Counted from the stretch's first letter, positions 1-11,690 are shown. The stretch: DNA of 64,000 nt from Heterodera schachtii (GCA_023374025.1 SIJG01000020.1:1787020-1851019); one strand, 5' to 3'. A program made the numbers and translations. The notes: a model not told the origin generated them from the letters alone.

Positions 1-616
1 ATGGAGAGAAAAGAAGCGGATGGAAGAAAAAGACCGTTTATTATCCGACTCGATCGAGGCCAATCGGTAAATTTGTTGGATCGTCGATGGTCGGGCGGCA
101 ATGTGTCAGCTGAAGAACCCTCCTTTCGGGCCGAATTGAGAAATTTGACGGCAGGGACGCCTTTTTCGTTGGGGGCGGGATGTGTTAATGACGAATATTC
201 ATTTTTAGTTTTAAATTTATTTGGCGTTTTGTTCCTATTTTATTTTGTGAATTGTTTAGTTTTCCTCCTCAGACTTTATGTTTTATTCAGTTATTATATT
301 CTTATGTTTATGGTCGTCATTCTTCTCTTGAATTTAATTGCGGTGTTTGATTTAATTTGGGAATAAATTGTGTTTGTATTTGCTTGTGTGTTTAATTTGA
401 TTGAGTAGCGAATATTAGAGCCCCCCGATTCTCCCGTTTTTCTCTACAGGAAATTTGGAGACACAAAAACTTTTTCTTTAACAAATATCCAATCCAAATC
501 CCGAGCATATGAACTGATCAGAAAGTGCTGAATTTATTGGAGTGATCACTACTGATCAGTCCGAGCGAAGCAAGACTTTTTTTATCCTTGAAAATTTCAA
601 TTTCAAGTACACCTAC
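1..616. other. Unresolved left edge
   Basis: This stretch lies downstream of the last resolved exon of the minus-strand PTR gene, so it should hold intron sequence and possibly one more exon. I found no segment matching the family's next block. The open frame on the plus strand at 1-366 begins with a charged stretch and ends in a hydrophobic run encoded by TTT/TTA-rich DNA; it has no recognisable domain and I do not call it a gene. Several TGATCA palindromes lie at 510-700. Confidence 0.4.
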
Positions 617-3600
617 CTGGCCATGATCAGAGATGTTTGGGGGACGGTTGACGATCACTTAATTTGAGGGAAGACTATTAGCACTGATCACTGATCAGAC
701 AATTTAATCACTCTCACCTTGGACGGGAAAGAACTCCTCGAACACTTCACGGAGCGAACTGATTGAGCTGGCCAACGGCGAGTCGGATGGGAACGCCTTG
801 GACGGCTCAAAGGACGAATTGAGCCTAAAAAACAGAGTTGGCATAATTGAAATCTCCTGAAAAAAAAATCCGGCAAAATTTTTGGAAATTTCGTAAGTTT
901 CCGGCTATTGCTCATATTTTTGGTATTTTTCGAAAAAATTCGGCCCCTCAATTAAATCGGCTCTTTTGACCCATAAATACGAAAATTTTTTCAAAAAAAA
1001 AAGTAATGATAAAATAGCGAGAAAATTAATGTTAAAAAAATTATCTTTATAAAATTTCCAAAATATTGGAATTTTTGATTTTATTTTCGTAAAAATTAAT
1101 GAATTTTATCTTTATTTTGTCTTTTTTTATTTAATAAACTAATTTTTATTAGCATAGTTAATCATTTTTCGACTTTCTGAATCGAATTTCAAGAATTCTT
1201 AGAAGAAAATTGAAAATTTATTTGCATATTTTGGCAATTTTATTTCCCCGCCGGCGGGGGGTTGCGCCTGCCGGCACCAGCGCCGGGTCACAGCACGGCT
1301 CCGCGGCCGGCATGCTGACGCACGGATTTGCTTTGCCCTCTCCTACCTGAGCACTCCGCTTGTGCCGACCGCGTACATCAGCACGGCCACACACAGTGCC
1401 GCCAGCCGGCCCTGTGCCGAGTGCAGGAAGCGCGCGTAGCGGTGCACCCATGGCGGCGGCGTCGGATGAAGCGGCGACGACCGCGGCGGGGATGACGACA
1501 TGAACACGACGGGACGGCACGGAAGCGCAGCGGCAGATGGTGGCATTTTGCCGGTGGTTTCGGCATCGCCGCCGGATGATGGCACGACAGGCGGAGAAGC
1601 GGCGGCCGGGAGAAGAAGCGGCGGATGCTTCTGCTGCTGATCATCATCTGCAACGACAACGGCGGAACACTGGTGGGAGGAGAGGAGGACAACGACGGGA
1701 CAGAGCAGCGTGAAGGTGAGCAGGTAGTCGATGAACACGGCAATCTGTAAAAGTACAGGAAAAGAAATTTAAAAAAAAATTTTGATTTTTAAAAAAATCT
1801 AAGAAATTTTGAAAAAAAATTAAATTTAAAAAATAGAAATATTTCCAAATTTTTTTTTATAAAAGGACATATTTTTGATCCCTCAATTATTATTTAAGCT
1901 TTTTTTTGTATGACCAGAAAAATGCGTCAGGGAAAGTTCGGCAGTAATACAGTATTTTGGAAAACGAGATACGGTAGTTTGACGATATAAAATTTTTCAT
2001 ATTTTATGGAAATTTACATTTTTAATCTGAGTTTTTAAAAAACAATGTTAAAAAATACAAATAAAATTAATAAAAAATACGCGTGCAAGCGGGCTCGAAC
2101 CGAAACAATGCCCAACAGTGTCTATCAGAATCATTACCAACTGAGCCATTTACACGGCACTCCAAAAAGTGCCTTGATAAAATTATCATCCAAATATTAA
2201 AATGATTTTGAAAACATAAAAATTCCCTTCTAAAAATTAATAGCAGAAAAATTGGTTTTCAAATACTTTTGCAATTAAGCTCATTTGTCAGTGAAAAGTT
2301 GGTTTGAACCGATTTTGGAAAGTTCGGCAATAATACGGTATTTCTGAAAAAAGGATACGGTAAAATTGGAAACGATATGAAATTTAAGGGTGCGATTTTG
2401 AATACAAAAAACCCAAAAAGAAATCATTCATTATTAGGGCTGTCAAAAATATCTACAAAAAGGGTAGAGGGTGAAATGGGCACAAAATGCCATAAAAATA
2501 CCTAAATATGCCCTAGAAGTATTTTTAGTAATAGAATTTTTTTTGATTGATTTTTAAGGGTTCTTTTTCAAAAAAAAAAAATTAATTTTTAACCAGAAAT
2601 TTCTATAAATTTCAAAACATGTAAAAAAGAAAAGAAATATGCCGAAAAATTGACAAAATTTTTGGGTTTTTTTGAGGATTTCCAAAAATTTCCATAAAAA
2701 ATCCTCAAAAATGAAATATGTAAAGAAAAAAGTCAAAAATATGTACATAGGTAATATGTAGAAAAACCTCGAAATATGTAAAAAATATTTAAATAAAATT
2801 ACCAACTTTTGTTCGCGAACACAAAAAAGAAAGTGTTTTTCCTAATATTTAGAGCATGGGGATGACAGCAGCAGGAAAAAAATGTATTTACATAAAATTG
2901 ACGGCACTATTCATTATGGTATTATATGAAATTTAAATTTCTTTTTTTTTTGAATTAAAAAAGCAAATTTTAAAGGGAAAAATTATTTAAATTAATAATA
3001 AAATCATAAAAAATATTCTGTGTGCATGCGGCTTCGAACAAATCTAAGCTCAACCGGGTCGTTAACAACTGAGCCATTTGCACGGCATTTGGACGCATTC
3101 AAAATGCCCTTATTATTTTCTTTTTTTTTAAAATTGGTTTTCAAATATTAAGTCCAAATTTTTTAACTTCTTTTTTTGCTCTATTTTTAAGAAATAAGCT
3201 CAAAAATAAATAATTTTTCGTTTAAATTTTATTCAGCATTGAAAATAAATATTTTATGCTTTTTTAATTTATTTTTTTAATATTTTCAAAGTTTGTAAAA
3301 ATTTTATTAAATAAAAAATTGAATAAGAGTGAAAAAAAAATGTGCACCCTCTAAGACCGACCTTTTAAAAAAATTTTCAGAAAAGTCATTTTGGTAAAAA
3401 TTTTTTCGAGGTTTTGTGACAAAAAACATAAAAAATTAAAAATCGTTTTTTCGGTAGAAGAGAAATTTTTAATTTGTCAAACAAATAATTAATTTAATTT
3501 TTTTTTTTTTTGCAATTAAGCTCACAAACCAATGGAAATTTTTTCGCCGACGCTATTTTAAAATTTTCATGATTTTTTGGCATTAAAATTAAATTTTTTT

Positions 3601-6600
3601 TTAAATTAAAAAAATTGCCGTCTCAAAACTGACCGAAGTGCAAAGGCAGAACAGGCTCATCTGCGGCGTGGGCGTGAAGAAGCCGATGCCGAAAGCAATT
3701 GTGTTGGTCAGTGAAGTGATCGTAATGGACGGGCCCACCTGAAAAGTCAGGCGGAGAAAATGGATCAGGGATTAATTAATTAGTCTGATCAACAAAATAT
3801 TTTGACTAAAGCCTAATCATCCAAGTCTCGAGAATCTTGAAAACCCGAGGTCACTCGGAGGTAGGGGAAAACGCGCCAAAAAAGTAGAAAAATTGCCAGG
3901 GTTAGGAAATGTTCTAGTTGGGGATATCCCTTCGCCCCCCCCCCCCTTAAATGGGCAAGTTGTCGTTTATCCCTTCCAAAAATGGCACCAAATTATCGGT
4001 CGGGATCAGGGATATCCCCGCAAAAATGCCCAAGTTGTCGGGGTCCTTCCGAAAATGGCCAAATTTGCAGAGTCAGGGTATTCCTTCCAAAATAGCCCAA
4101 TTGTCGGGATCAGAGAGCCGAGTTAGGGATATCCCGCAAAAATGGCCAAATTGCCGATGTCAGGGATTTCCTTCCAAAATAGTTTCAAATGGTCGGGATC
4201 AGGAATATCCCCTCCAAAAATAGCAAAATTATCGGTGTAAGGGATATCCCCGCAAAAATGGCCTAATTATCGGGGTATCCCCGCAAAAATGGCCTAATTA
4301 TCGGGGTATCCCCGCAAAAATGGCCTAATTATCGGCGTATCCCCGCAAAAATGGCCTAATTATCTGGGTATCCCCGCAAAAATGGCCTAATTATCGGGGT
4401 ATCCCCGCAAAATTTTCTGCTAATTCAACGCTAATTTAAAGGGCCTACATGGACCATGACGAGTGAAAGTCGCTGGCGGGGACAGCCAATCGCCCGGTGA
4501 TGTTGCCATGACTGCAGCATGATGAACGCGTCGTCGACGCCGACGCCGGCGATCAAAAACGGGGTGACGCACATGATCGTATCTGTGAATTGCGATGATC
4601 AAAATTGGGGAGGGCGGTGGGGGGGGGGGATTAGGAATGGATCGGCGCCTTTACATGCAAGTTCGGGCATCCTAAAGTGTCGAAACGCGATCAAAATTGA
4701 TCAGTGATCAGAGTGAACTATGAAAGGAACCAAATGGAGCGATTAATCTGATCGGTGCGACAGGCCAAACGGGGGTTGTCCTTACTGTGGCACAATCCCG
4801 AAAATTGGAACGGGTCGAGACTGGATCTTGAGACACTCGAGAAGGAATGTGCAATAAACCCGAGACTTTTAGCGCGAGACAAGTCGAGACTGGGTCTTGT
4901 GACACTTGAGACTCGAGAATGAGTAGCCAAAAAAGCCCGAGACATTTCGCGAGACCGAAATCTTTAATCCAATCCAATCCCTCTCATGCTTCTTGGCATT
5001 GCTTACACAATGGGTTGCCCATCCATGTGCAGAGGCCAAATGCGGCCAGCGATGAAAGCAGCGGGCACAGAATGGCAACCGCAACCACACAAAGCACAGA
5101 GAGCAACGGCACTGGGCTGGCGGAGAGCAGGCGGAAAATGACGAAGGTGACGAACAGCAGAAGCAGGATGAAGCCGATGGACATCAGAATGGTGGCCTAT
5201 GATGGGATGAGTGATTTGATGGATGGCATTTTTCACAAAAAATCAATATAAATCAATCAATATATTGATTAATACAATCGATTTTAAAATCGGAAATTCG
5301 ATCAAGTGACTTTTCGGAAACAGTTTTAGGTATCTGAAAAATTATTTTTGAAAAATTTATTTATGTTAAATTTAGATTTCTTATAAGATTTCAAAAAAAA
5401 AAATTCTAAAAAATTCAAAATATTATAAAAAAAAATAATAAAAATATGTAGGAAAAATTGCGAAAAATGTACGTAAAAGCCGAAAATATCTATAAAAATC
5501 ACAAAATATGTAAATGCAAAAAAGAAAGTATTTTCCTACTATTTAAAGCACGGAGAAGCCAGGAAAAAAATTATGTATTAACATGAAATTTGCATCCCTA
5601 ATGATCAGTCACATCAATCAATTAATTATTAATTCATCAATTAATTAACGAATCAATTAGTCCACCTGGATGGCGCCACGGATCATCTCGCTTCACACCT
5701 CAGATTTTGGCGTATTAGCAGAACCGGCTTTTCCCCCTTCAATAACATCAACAACAACCTGTTGGCAATGTCGTCGCCGAACACCTCAAACTTGACGCCG
5801 TTCAGTCTGTCTCCAATTTGGGCTTCGTCGAACAGCTTCAAGTTCAGCTGAACACACAAAACTTATGCTTTCTTTCTTTTTTGATCAGTCAGATCAAAAA
5901 TTCTGATAATTTATTTATAAAAAGATTTGGTGTTTAATACATGCTCTGATCAGTTGCTGAGAAGCCAAATCATTCGAAAAACAAGGCTTTCAAGTGCAAA
6001 GTGCTTACGGTTTCTGATCAGTTAGTAATGAATGACAATGACACAATTGTCTGATCAGTTGGGGGTTAGTTCTGTCTAACAGTCCGTATCTGAACCCGAT
6101 CTTTTCACTTTCTCTCTTCCCTCGTCGCCCTCTCTCTCTCTCTTCTCTCTCACCTCTCGCATTCGCTTTCTCTCTCACTCTCTTCGTTACCCTCACTCTT
6201 TTTCTTAATTCTCTCTCTTTATTTCTCTTTCTCTCTTCCCTCGTCGCCCTCTCTCTCTCTCGCTCACCTCTCACATTCGCTTTCTCTCTCACTCTCTCCG
6301 TTACTCTCACTCTTTCTCTTAATTCTCTCTCTCTCTCTCTCCATCTCTCTCTCTATATCACCCCCTCTCTCTTTCTCTCACCTCTCGCATTCGTTTTTTG
6401 GTCTCCACAGTGTCTGCCCTATTGAAATACCACAAAATGATCTGTGAAATGGGGAATTGGATGTGTGCCAATTTGAAGCAGAGAACATCAAAATATTGAT
6501 ACCTTTTGAGCGGAAACAATGCGTGAATTGTTGTTGGCAAAAGTGTGATCTGTTAAGGGTGGGAAAATTCAAAAGTGATTAGAATATCAAAAAGTCGAAT

Positions 6601-9408
6601 CAAACGGAGAGTTTAAAAAAAGTAATAAAGGCTGATCAGATCGAAGTGATCAGAAAATGGAGAAGAATGATCATGCCCCTGTCCTCCCTCCTTTACATTT
6701 TTCCCTAGGAAAAATTTTTGTATATTTTTAGATTTTTTAGAAAAGAAAATTTCAAAATTTCCTAATAAATTATGTAAAATCTAATTTAATTTTTATATTA
6801 AAAATTTGAATTTTCTCTGAAAAATTTTTGTATTTTTAGGAAGAGATTTCAGTGAAATATTTTCACTAATCTAAATTTTCTATCTAGGTCTCAAAAAATC
6901 GTTGAAAATTAATTCGAATAAATTTTGAATTTCTAAAATTTCGGGGTGGACGACCGCCTCAGTAATCAATGATTATGCTTTATTGTTAAAAATCGGATTT
7001 TTGACAAAATCATAATGATCAGTGATCGGAAACGGAACCTACTGGCAGTTTGAACACCCAGAATATGGCCACCCAGGAACAGATCACTGCCATGGAAAGA
7101 AGCGATCGGATAGTCGAGCAGCAGTGGCGCCGACGACGACGAGGACAAATTGGCGGCCAATTGGAGTGATCGGTTGGAGGGGAGCAGCGCTTTCTGGAAG
7201 GGACCGATCACTCTGACTGATCGCTCTCGGCTTCAAGGCCAAAAGGGGGATCAGAAAACATTCGGGAAACGGAATCCCGAACAATCCGCAATCAATTAGA
7301 GGCAAAGTCCATCGGAATTAGATTTGTCAAATCATTAGTTTAGGGATTTTATTTTTGGGACTCCCCAAAAATTGCAAAAATGGGTAGTACAAAAAATTGT
7401 CCAAAAAACATAATAAAATATATTTTTTTAATTTAAAAATCCTTTTTTGTACGAATAATAAGTGGGAGATAATGTTGAAGCTCAGTTTATAAATAAAAAC
7501 ATTTTTGACACAAATTGCATCTTTTGAACAATTTCACGGCATTTTTATACATTTTTTAGTATATATTTTTGGCATTTTGTATTTTAGCATAGTTTTTGGC
7601 TGGTTTTTAGCACAAATTTGACATTTTTGGATTTTAGCACATATTTTGACTGATTTTTAGCATATATTTGGCATTTTTTGGGTTTTAGAACATTTTTGGC
7701 AGCCAAGGCATGTGTGTAACTTACCGCAACAAGATGAAATGGCCCATTCAGCGAGCACAACGGGTCACAGACACGCATTCTGTTGAAGGAAGAAAAATTA
7801 TGATTATTAATTTATTTATTCCAATGGCCCTTAATTAATCAATTAAATTCAAGAGTCTTGAATAATGGTTCAATAAAACTCGAGACTCCCAAAAAATAAC
7901 TGTCAAATGAGAGACCTTTCTCGATCAGAGACTCGAGACAATTCAAATTTTCGCGAAATTCAACACCAAGACCTAGATTTCCAAAAAATAACTGTTCGAA
8001 AAATATCGTTTTCAGATTTCGTAATAATTTCTCTGGGATTTCGAATTCGAAATTTCGACTCGGAATTCGTGCAAATTTTGCTTGTTTGTATGTACCCCGT
8101 GGTGCTGTCCCTGCGCAATACTTGGCCATTCACTTCCGCATCCAATGAAAGCACCTCGCGCAGATGTGCCGGGCGCAGCATGGAACCGCCGTCCTTTGCC
8201 GAGAAAAGCACAAAACTGGCAAAAAAAAAATTGTGGCATAAATAAAATGCCACTTTTCAAATTCCAAAAATATGGCAAAAATCTAGCTAATTAGGGACAG
8301 TTCCCTTTCGATCAGTGATCATTGTTCTCTTAGGTTTCTTCTATCAGTAATCTGAGCCATCAAATGCTTTATGACCAATGGCCCTACAATGATTTTTTGA
8401 TCAATAATCTATCACTGATGAAAGATCCGGTCGATAAAAAAGTGATCACAGATCCTTCAGATCACAGATCCCTCAGTGAAAGTGAAAAATATCTATTCGT
8501 GATCTGATTAATTAAATGAATTATGGATAAAAAAAAGTGATCACTAATCCCTGAATAGAATGATCAGTAATCAGCGGTGATTAAAAAATGATCTGATCAA
8601 AAAAAAAAGAAACTATAGTGATAAATGATCTATCAGTGATCTCACCAGTGATCTTTGATTAATGATCAAATAGTGAAAATGATCGATTGATAAATAAGTG
8701 TGATCACTGATTTCTCAGTGCATTGATCAATAATGAGCAATTAGTAATTTTTGATTAATCACGCAGTGATCAATGATCAGCGCTGATTAAAAATGATCAG
8801 CGATGATCAACAAAAAAAAAAAGAAACTTACGAGCGTAGCGGCGAATTGCTCAGGTTGTAGAATTGTTGATAGATTCTTTCTTCACTAAAGCAGGGGAAA
8901 TTCATTAATTATTGGCCATTTTTGAGGCGAGAATCGAGACCAATAATTAGGTGCACGGGAATTATTCCTCAAAAGCACACATTTTTGATCGATTCTCGAA
9001 AAAAACTTGTTCAAAATACATAAAATTTCCGAAAAATTCTCTAACCCAAATTTTCTTGAAAAATTTCTCGGGGCAAAACACACATGGCCAAGACTCTCGA
9101 GCATTCAAAAAAATGCCGAGAACTTTCCAAATGAACCGAAAAAATAATCAAATACGTACCGCATTGCCTTGGAATTTTTGGGCGAGAACGATGCTCGAAT
9201 GTCGTATTCTGTGGTGGAAAAAAGAAGTTTTTGTTTTAAAATTTTGCACCAAAATGCCATTCAAATTGGTCCCATTGGCAAAATTACCAATTCGCAAATT
9301 GATCAGATGAATGGACAGGGCGAGGACAAACAGCAAACTGATCAGAATGTGCCGGATTGGATGGCACGCGATGAAAAGGCCCCAACGGGCATTGGTCGAG
9401 TCGAACAT
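617..9408 (-). CDS. Patched-related (PTR) sterol-sensing-domain membrane protein, C-terminus beyond window
   Basis: Multi-pass membrane protein of the Patched-related/Dispatched-like RND superfamily; in C. elegans such proteins serve cuticle, moulting and lumen formation. Exons (minus, 5' to 3'): 9408-9288, 9208-9160, 8885-8832, 8215-8096, 7779-7725, 7223-7043, 6549-6503, 6441-6382, 5847-5759, 5690-5666, 5196-5007, 4582-4449, 3738-3634, 1744-1347, 824-718, 657-617. All junction phases agree. The start [10 protein letters not shown] is followed by TM1, then the extracellular loop with YDIRASFSP, two Cys-rich motifs (VCDPLC) and the FLGGHILGV block. The sterol-sensing core follows: TM2 ATILMSIGF, the TM4 motif [10 protein letters not shown] with the conserved acidic pair, and [14 protein letters not shown]6 is followed by a long low-complexity cytoplasmic loop, then TM7 and the KAFPSDSPL and VNRPPNIS motifs that open the second half. 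The remaining exons should lie left of position 617. The family call is firm; the exact orthologue is not known. Confidence 0.92.
1926..2385. repeat. Direct repeat pair flanking a tRNA-like segment
   Basis: A roughly 70-bp motif (AAAGTTCGGCAGTAATAC, then GATACGGTA, then a CGATATGAAATT-like tail) occurs at about 1926-1995 and again at 2308-2385, inside the PTR intron 1745-3633. The tRNA-like segment at 2082-2159 lies between the copies, so the whole may be one composite repeat or a small retroelement. Confidence 0.5.
2082..2159 (-). repeat. Degenerate tRNA-like sequence (SINE-type), copy 1
   Basis: Read on the minus strand it begins GTGTAAATGGCTCAGTTGG (acceptor arm plus A box) and ends with GGTTCGAGCCC (B box), followed by a 3' strand able to pair with the 5' end. 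The length, about 75 nt, suits a tRNA, but the D stem and T stem are broken and no clean anticodon loop forms. It is best read as a tRNA-derived SINE or tRNA pseudogene in an intron. Confidence 0.5.
2430..2920. repeat. AT-rich interspersed repeat, copy 1 (related to 5320-5605)
   Basis: Shares with 5320-5605 an ordered series of blocks: repeated AAATATGTA-type motifs, then AAAAAAGAAAGT followed by TTTTCCTA, then a GAGCATGG/AGCACGG-like block and an ATGTATT-ACAT tail. Both copies lie in introns of the PTR gene. The left end here carries AGGGCTG, a motif also seen at the ends of hAT-like elements elsewhere in the window. Confidence 0.45.
3021..3088 (-). repeat. Degenerate tRNA-like sequence (SINE-type), copy 2
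   Basis: Minus-strand GTGCAAATGGCTCAGTTG (A-box region) and a TTCGAAGCC B-box remnant, with ends that can pair (GTGCA with TGCAC). It is the same family as 2082-2159, in the same PTR intron and orientation, and more decayed in the middle. Confidence 0.5.
3940..4412. repeat. 31-bp tandem repeat array
   Basis: From about 4224 to 4412 six near-identical 31-bp units (core GTATCCCCGCAAAAATGGCC, then TAATTATCGGG) follow head to tail. To the left, back to about 3940, older and diverged units of similar composition (ATATCCC...AAAATGGC...TTGTCGGG) continue the array. It lies within the PTR intron 3739-4448; weak open frames across it are by-products of the repeat. Confidence 0.85.
4790..4925. repeat. 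CTCGAGA-rich direct repeat
   Basis: Two imperfect copies of a segment containing GTCGAGACTGG, TCTTG and GACAC occur in the PTR intron between exons 5196-5007 and 4582-4449. Similar CTCGAGA-rich stretches are at 7855-7940, 35775-35905 and 42960-43220, which suggests one dispersed family. Confidence 0.4.
5320..5605. repeat. AT-rich interspersed repeat, copy 2 (related to 2430-2920)
   Basis: Same block order as copy 1 at 2430-2920, including AAAAAAGAAAGTATTTTCCTA and the ATGTATTAACATGAAATT tail. It lies in the PTR intron between exons 5690-5666 and 5196-5007. Confidence 0.45.
6100..6380. repeat. CT-rich intronic microsatellite with duplicated ~125-bp unit
   Basis: A pyrimidine-rich tract on the plus strand, purine-rich in the PTR transcript. 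It holds two imperfect copies of a unit containing CCCTCGTCGCCCTCTC, CACCTCTCGCATTCG-type and CGTTAC/TCTCACTC blocks. The CACCTC-CATTCG block matches the true exon end and donor at 6378-6392, so the array contains copies of the neighbouring 5' splice site. Confidence 0.7.
8290..8820. repeat. Degenerate TGATCA-rich intronic stretch
   Basis: The PTR intron between exons 8885-8832 and 8215-8096 is packed with TGATCA, GTGATCA and ATGATCTA-like words, often every 10-25 bases and partly palindromic. No clear unit length emerges. The same hexamer is frequent in other introns of this gene. Confidence 0.5.
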
Positions 9409-9420
9409 TCTAAACGAAAA
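9409..9420 (-). promoter_or_regulatory. Probable spliced-leader acceptor of the PTR gene
   Basis: On the minus strand a pyrimidine-rich run ending TTTAG sits one base before the ATG at 9408. In nematodes this is the typical layout of an SL trans-splice site, and it supports the chosen start. The open frame extends a little further upstream without a Met codon, so translation should start here. The leader itself is not encoded here. Confidence 0.6.
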
Positions 9421-9724
9421 AGTGATTGTTCGAACAACTTTTACGCAATTTATCAAATTTTTTCGAACATAATTCAGTATTTTTTGGTTTTCAATTTTTT
9501 TTTCGAACCTTTACGATGTTTTTCTATATATTTTTTTTAATTTTTTTTTGTAGCTTCCATCTTCCCCAACACCCAATTCTAAATTTTATTCCCGTACCCG
9601 CCACGGGACATGAATTAAATTCAATTCCATAGAAGCATAATTTTTCGTCAATTAGGAAATTGTATATAAAAAAAAACTAAATTATTTTTGAAAAAACGAG
9701 ATTAGAAAATTTCAGTTTTAAAAT

Positions 9725-10108
9725 CAGGGTTCCCAGATGAAAATTTTCAAAAGCCTCATTTGGCAGGCAAAAAAGCCTCATTTTGGGTCAAAAAAAACCA
9801 CGAAAAATCGAAGTTGATTTTTTTGCGATGCTTTTTCCAAAAACTTTTGGGGAACAAGGGGGGCCGGCGGTGCCGATAGGCGCCGCCAGCAGGGGAAAAA
9901 TTGAGAATTTTGATCATATTTTAGCAGATTTTCATTAAAAAATTCTTAATTTTGTGGTTTTTTGGAAAATTTAACAAAAAACCACAAAAAACCTCAAAAT
10001 TTCTCAAAAAACCACAAAAAACCTCAAAGCCTCATTTTTAAAATTTAGCCTCATTGACCTACCAAAAAACCACAAAATGAGGCTAAAGCCTCACATATGG
10101 GAACCCTG
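9725..10108. mobile_element. hAT-like MITE, 384 bp, 8-bp target duplication
   Basis: Ends are CAGGGTTCCCA at the left and TGGGAACCCTG at the right, perfect inverted repeats. The element is flanked on both sides by TTTAAAAT (9717-9724 and 10109-10116), an exact 8-bp target-site duplication as made by hAT transposases. Inside are many AAAAACCACAAAA and GCCTCATTTT-type words in both orientations, and no open frame. It lies just upstream of the PTR start. Confidence 0.9.
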
Positions 10109-10736
10109 TTTAAAATATATTTTTATTAGAGAATTTCAAAAAATAAAAATTTCAATATTTTTTCATCTTTTTTTTTGTATGAGTTGAGTTGCCTATTGTG
10201 AAGGCATCACCATATTTGTGCGATTTTTTTTTACTTCGGTGGCCCAGACAAAACTTATTAGCAAATTTTTGAAAAATTTTACCGTTTTAAAATTTTTTTA
10301 ATTGTTTTTAAATTCCATTGGGTGGGGGGAGGAAGAAAAGAAAATTTGGTTAACCCCGGGCAAAAAATGGAGAATAAATGAGTAAATTTATAATGAATTG
10401 CACGGTAGGTACATCGATTTAACCGTAACATCGTAAAGTTTCCCCCCCCCCCCCCAAAAAAAAATAACGCCGCGGGGGAGGGCGGAAATTTGTAAATTGA
10501 TGAAATGAATGAACTGTTTCAAATTTTTTGGGCGGGACGAAAAAAAAAGTGGGCAGAGGGGGACAGAATAACGAACACAAGGCACACAAAGAGCACAAAT
10601 TTAGCGAATAAAGTGACAAATTAAGTACAAATTAAAGGACAAACTGGGTTCAAGGACAAATCTAAGGACAAATTGGGTACAAAAATAAAAGGACATAGGT
10701 TCAAGGACAAATTAAGTACTATAGGACTTAAAAAGG

Positions 10737-10790
10737 TTACCTCGCCCGGTGGGACTCGAACCCACGCCCTTTATTCGGTCAGGGTCTGTC
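10737..10790 (-). repeat. tRNA 3'-half-like sequence
   Basis: On the minus strand a perfect T-arm sequence (GTGGGTTCGAGTCCCACC, then GGGCGAGG) is present, but I see no A box or foldable 5' half. The same T-arm occurs at 17940-17966. It is probably a tRNA-derived repeat or tRNA fragment rather than a functional tRNA gene. The flanks from 10600 to 10870 are rich in GGACAAA-type words. Confidence 0.4.
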
Positions 10791-10914
10791 TCGGAAATCC
10801 GGATACTTGTCCTTTTTTTAAACTCTAGTCCTTACCAATCCAAGATAATTTGTCCTTATTTCAATCCATCGTCCTTATTCCTTTTATTCTCATTTCATCA
10901 ATTCTGTATGTACA

Positions 10915-11020
10915 GAAATGGCTATTAATGTGTATAAAATGGCTATTAATGTGTATAAAATGGCTATTAATGTGTATAAATGGCTATTAATGTGTATAAA
11001 TGGCTATTAATGTGTATTTT
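10915..11020. repeat. 20-21-bp minisatellite
   Basis: Five tandem copies of ATGGCTATTAATGTGTATAA, differing only in the number of A residues at the junction. The low divergence suggests recent expansion. Confidence 0.9.
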
Positions 11021-11259
11021 TGTCGCCAATTTTGAATTTTAAAAAAATAAATTTGGCATTTTACGGCAGAAACAATCACTGGTCGGGAATTGGAGAGGAA
11101 ATTTCTCGACAAAAAATTTATTGGGGATGGGTGGAGAAATTTAAAAAAAATGTCGGGGTGCAAAACCCTCGTCGGGGAGGAATTTTTCATAAAAAGTCGA
11201 AACAAAAATCTTTTTAAAACAAAAAAAGTCTTAGAAACCATTTAAAAAGACACTTTCAT

Positions 11260-11690
11260 CTGATTTGAATGCAACAAACAAATCCCCGCTTTGGGTCGGG
11301 GCTTAACCCAATTTTTCAGGCATCAAAACCAACAAAATTTGTAGGCATTATAGGCCAAAAAACGCCCAAAAATAGACCATAAAAATTTCAAGTACATATA
11401 ATAAAATGTTTAAATTTTTCATTTAAATTTTCAATATTTTTCATATTAAAAATAGAATTAAAAAAAATTTATACGTTTAAAATTGCCCATAAACACTTGT
11501 AAAGTAGAAAATTTGCTTTTTGATTTTTGGAGTTACATTCATCCTTTGGAATGCAACAAACAAAAATTCGCAATTCCCCGCTTTGGGTCGGGGAGGAAAT
11601 TCCTACAAAAAAAAGTTACGGTCTTTGAAAAACCCTTCGGGGGACGAAAGAGGGGAGTGGACGGAGGCGGGGAATTAAGTGTTGCACCTC
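11260..11690. other. Intergenic AT-rich stretch with a duplicated CCCCGCTTTGGGTCGGGG motif
   Basis: The words GAATGCAACAAACAAA and CCCCGCTTTGGGTCGGGG occur together at about 11267-11305 and again at 11548-11595. The second motif is an imperfect inverted repeat. I see no gene here. Confidence 0.4.

Noticed and set aside
1..366. 121-codon plus-strand open frame at the left edge
   Set aside because: The second half is a hydrophobic run from T-rich DNA, it opens at the window edge and no homology is recognisable.
2082..2159. Functional tRNA gene
   Set aside because: D and T stems are disrupted and no anticodon stem of five pairs can be drawn.
4224..4412. CRISPR-like regular repeats
   Set aside because: The 31-bp units are directly adjacent without unique spacers, so this is a minisatellite in a eukaryotic intron.
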